From contig NW_020656077.1 of the NCBI RefSeq assembly GCF_003589595.1, forward strand, positions 3,990,136-4,054,135: a stretch of DNA of 64,000 bases, written 5' to 3'. This DNA comes from Hyposmocoma kahamanoa (taxonomy: Eukaryota > Arthropoda > Insecta > Lepidoptera > Cosmopterigidae). The notes under the pieces are model-generated. The model saw only the letters and a program-made list of their open reading frames with translations, did no database searches and was not told the DNA's origin. Both the position numbers and the translations under genes were made by a program. Numbering within the stretch: position 1 is the first letter of the stretch; each line of letters begins with the position of its first letter. Shown piece after piece: positions 63,535-64,000 of this stretch.

Positions 63535-64000
63535 TGTTAAAATTGGAAACTGAAACTACAACTGAAAAAACATAGCAGGCGAGTCATTTACCTATTTACC
63601 AATTAAAATACCGATGTGTGAAGTTTGTGCCCCAAGAACTAGGTAAAAGCAATGTTTCTTCGTCATAATCCATCGCGTAACTGAGTCGAAAGATACGACA
63701 GTCACGCGGCCGCCGCGCAGCTGCAGCGCTTCTAACAGCGGCTAATTTGATAGCGCCGTAAATGAGTTGATTGCTTTTTAAATTGACGACTGGCAAACGT
63801 AGATTTTACAATATGCCGCACAACATGGTATCGTATTCTTCTATTCACGTTGTTTGGCGTCGTATGGAAGATGTTTATGTACTTTTACAATAGTTTGTTC
63901 TACGTACAGTTTTCTGACAGAATGAAGTTTGCCTTATTCGAGTATAGTTTTTATTTTATTATTTGTTAGTATTAATTTTATATATCAAAAATTATTACAT

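Larger units (their letters stand above)
62977..63768. mobile_element. PIF/Harbinger-like element with MADF remnant, copy 2
   Basis: Left GCGTTCAAATAAACCGCTGT then TAGACGCGCTGCAGC; right GCTGCAGCGCTTCTAACAGC then GGCTAATTTGATAGCGCC. The inner GCGCGGCGGCCGCGCGACTG and ACGCGGCCGCCGCGC also pair. It contains a 44-codon MADF frame (63400-63534) and is interrupted by family B copy 2 (63089-63367). PIF/Harbinger is inferred from MADF plus inverted ends; the usual 3-bp duplication was not verified. Confidence 0.65.

Noticed and set aside
1..64000. CRISPR arrays, prokaryotic operons, phage or plasmid features
   Set aside because: No regularly spaced repeats, ribosome-binding sites or gene clusters; everything points to an insect nuclear genome.

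Overview
The window looks like nuclear DNA from a lepidopteran insect (moth or butterfly). It is AT-rich and gene-poor. It holds tRNA-derived SINEs of types I associate with Lepidoptera, mariner elements with DD34D transposases, 3' ends of non-LTR retrotransposons, and the short interspersed repeats that moth and butterfly genomes carry. There are no operons, no rRNA and no functional tRNA that I can support. An assembly gap of 100 N lies at 46268-46367.

Host genes are few, and every convincing one is on the minus strand. (1) 8942-9137 is a well-formed internal exon with consensus splice sites on both sides; its gene is not recognised. (2) Three paralogous small secreted-protein genes lie at 24768-24951, 27746-27932 and 47629-48066. 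Each has a signal peptide followed by an ungapped block (ELPxQL, then PF, then VR, then F-K-L-Y) and a phase-1 splice donor at exactly the same place, after Pro-Gly. I do not recognise the family. (3) 53659-54627 is an intronless trypsin-like serine protease with an intact His/Asp/Ser triad, an unusual S1 pocket and a Ser/Thr-rich tail.

The rest is mostly mobile DNA, layer on layer. A complete mariner (2532-3803) sits inside a decayed non-LTR element. A second, dead mariner is at 14774-16036. A pogo/Tigger-like remnant (21539-22057) and an 8-bp-TSD element (33280-33762) each interrupt a copy of one interspersed repeat that ends in GAAGTCGGTTAAAAA. Another copy of that 8-bp-TSD element (18442-18888) splits the 3' end of a LINE. 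A second 8-bp-TSD family (30510-30794 and 63089-63367) lies once alone and once inside a PIF/Harbinger-like element that carries a MADF coding remnant. Seventeen copies of an unassigned ~300-bp SINE-like family are scattered in both orientations. Several fold-back elements and one ACGACAGTCGT-rich TIR family fill much of the remainder.

Layout: 1-5 kb repeats, LINE and mariner; 5-8.9 kb SINE, TIR elements and repeats; 8.9-9.1 kb host exon; 9.5-24 kb repeats, mariner 2, fold-backs and the Tigger remnant; 24.7-28 kb two secreted-protein genes with SINEs between them; 28-47.6 kb dense repeats and the gap; 47.6-48.2 kb third secreted-protein gene; 48.3-52.9 kb LINE and SINE fragments; 53.6-54.6 kb protease; 55.5-56.1 kb tandemly duplicated exon-like unit; 56-64 kb PIF-like and other TIR elements.

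All element boundaries and splice sites were read by eye. No database search, transcript or alignment program was available.
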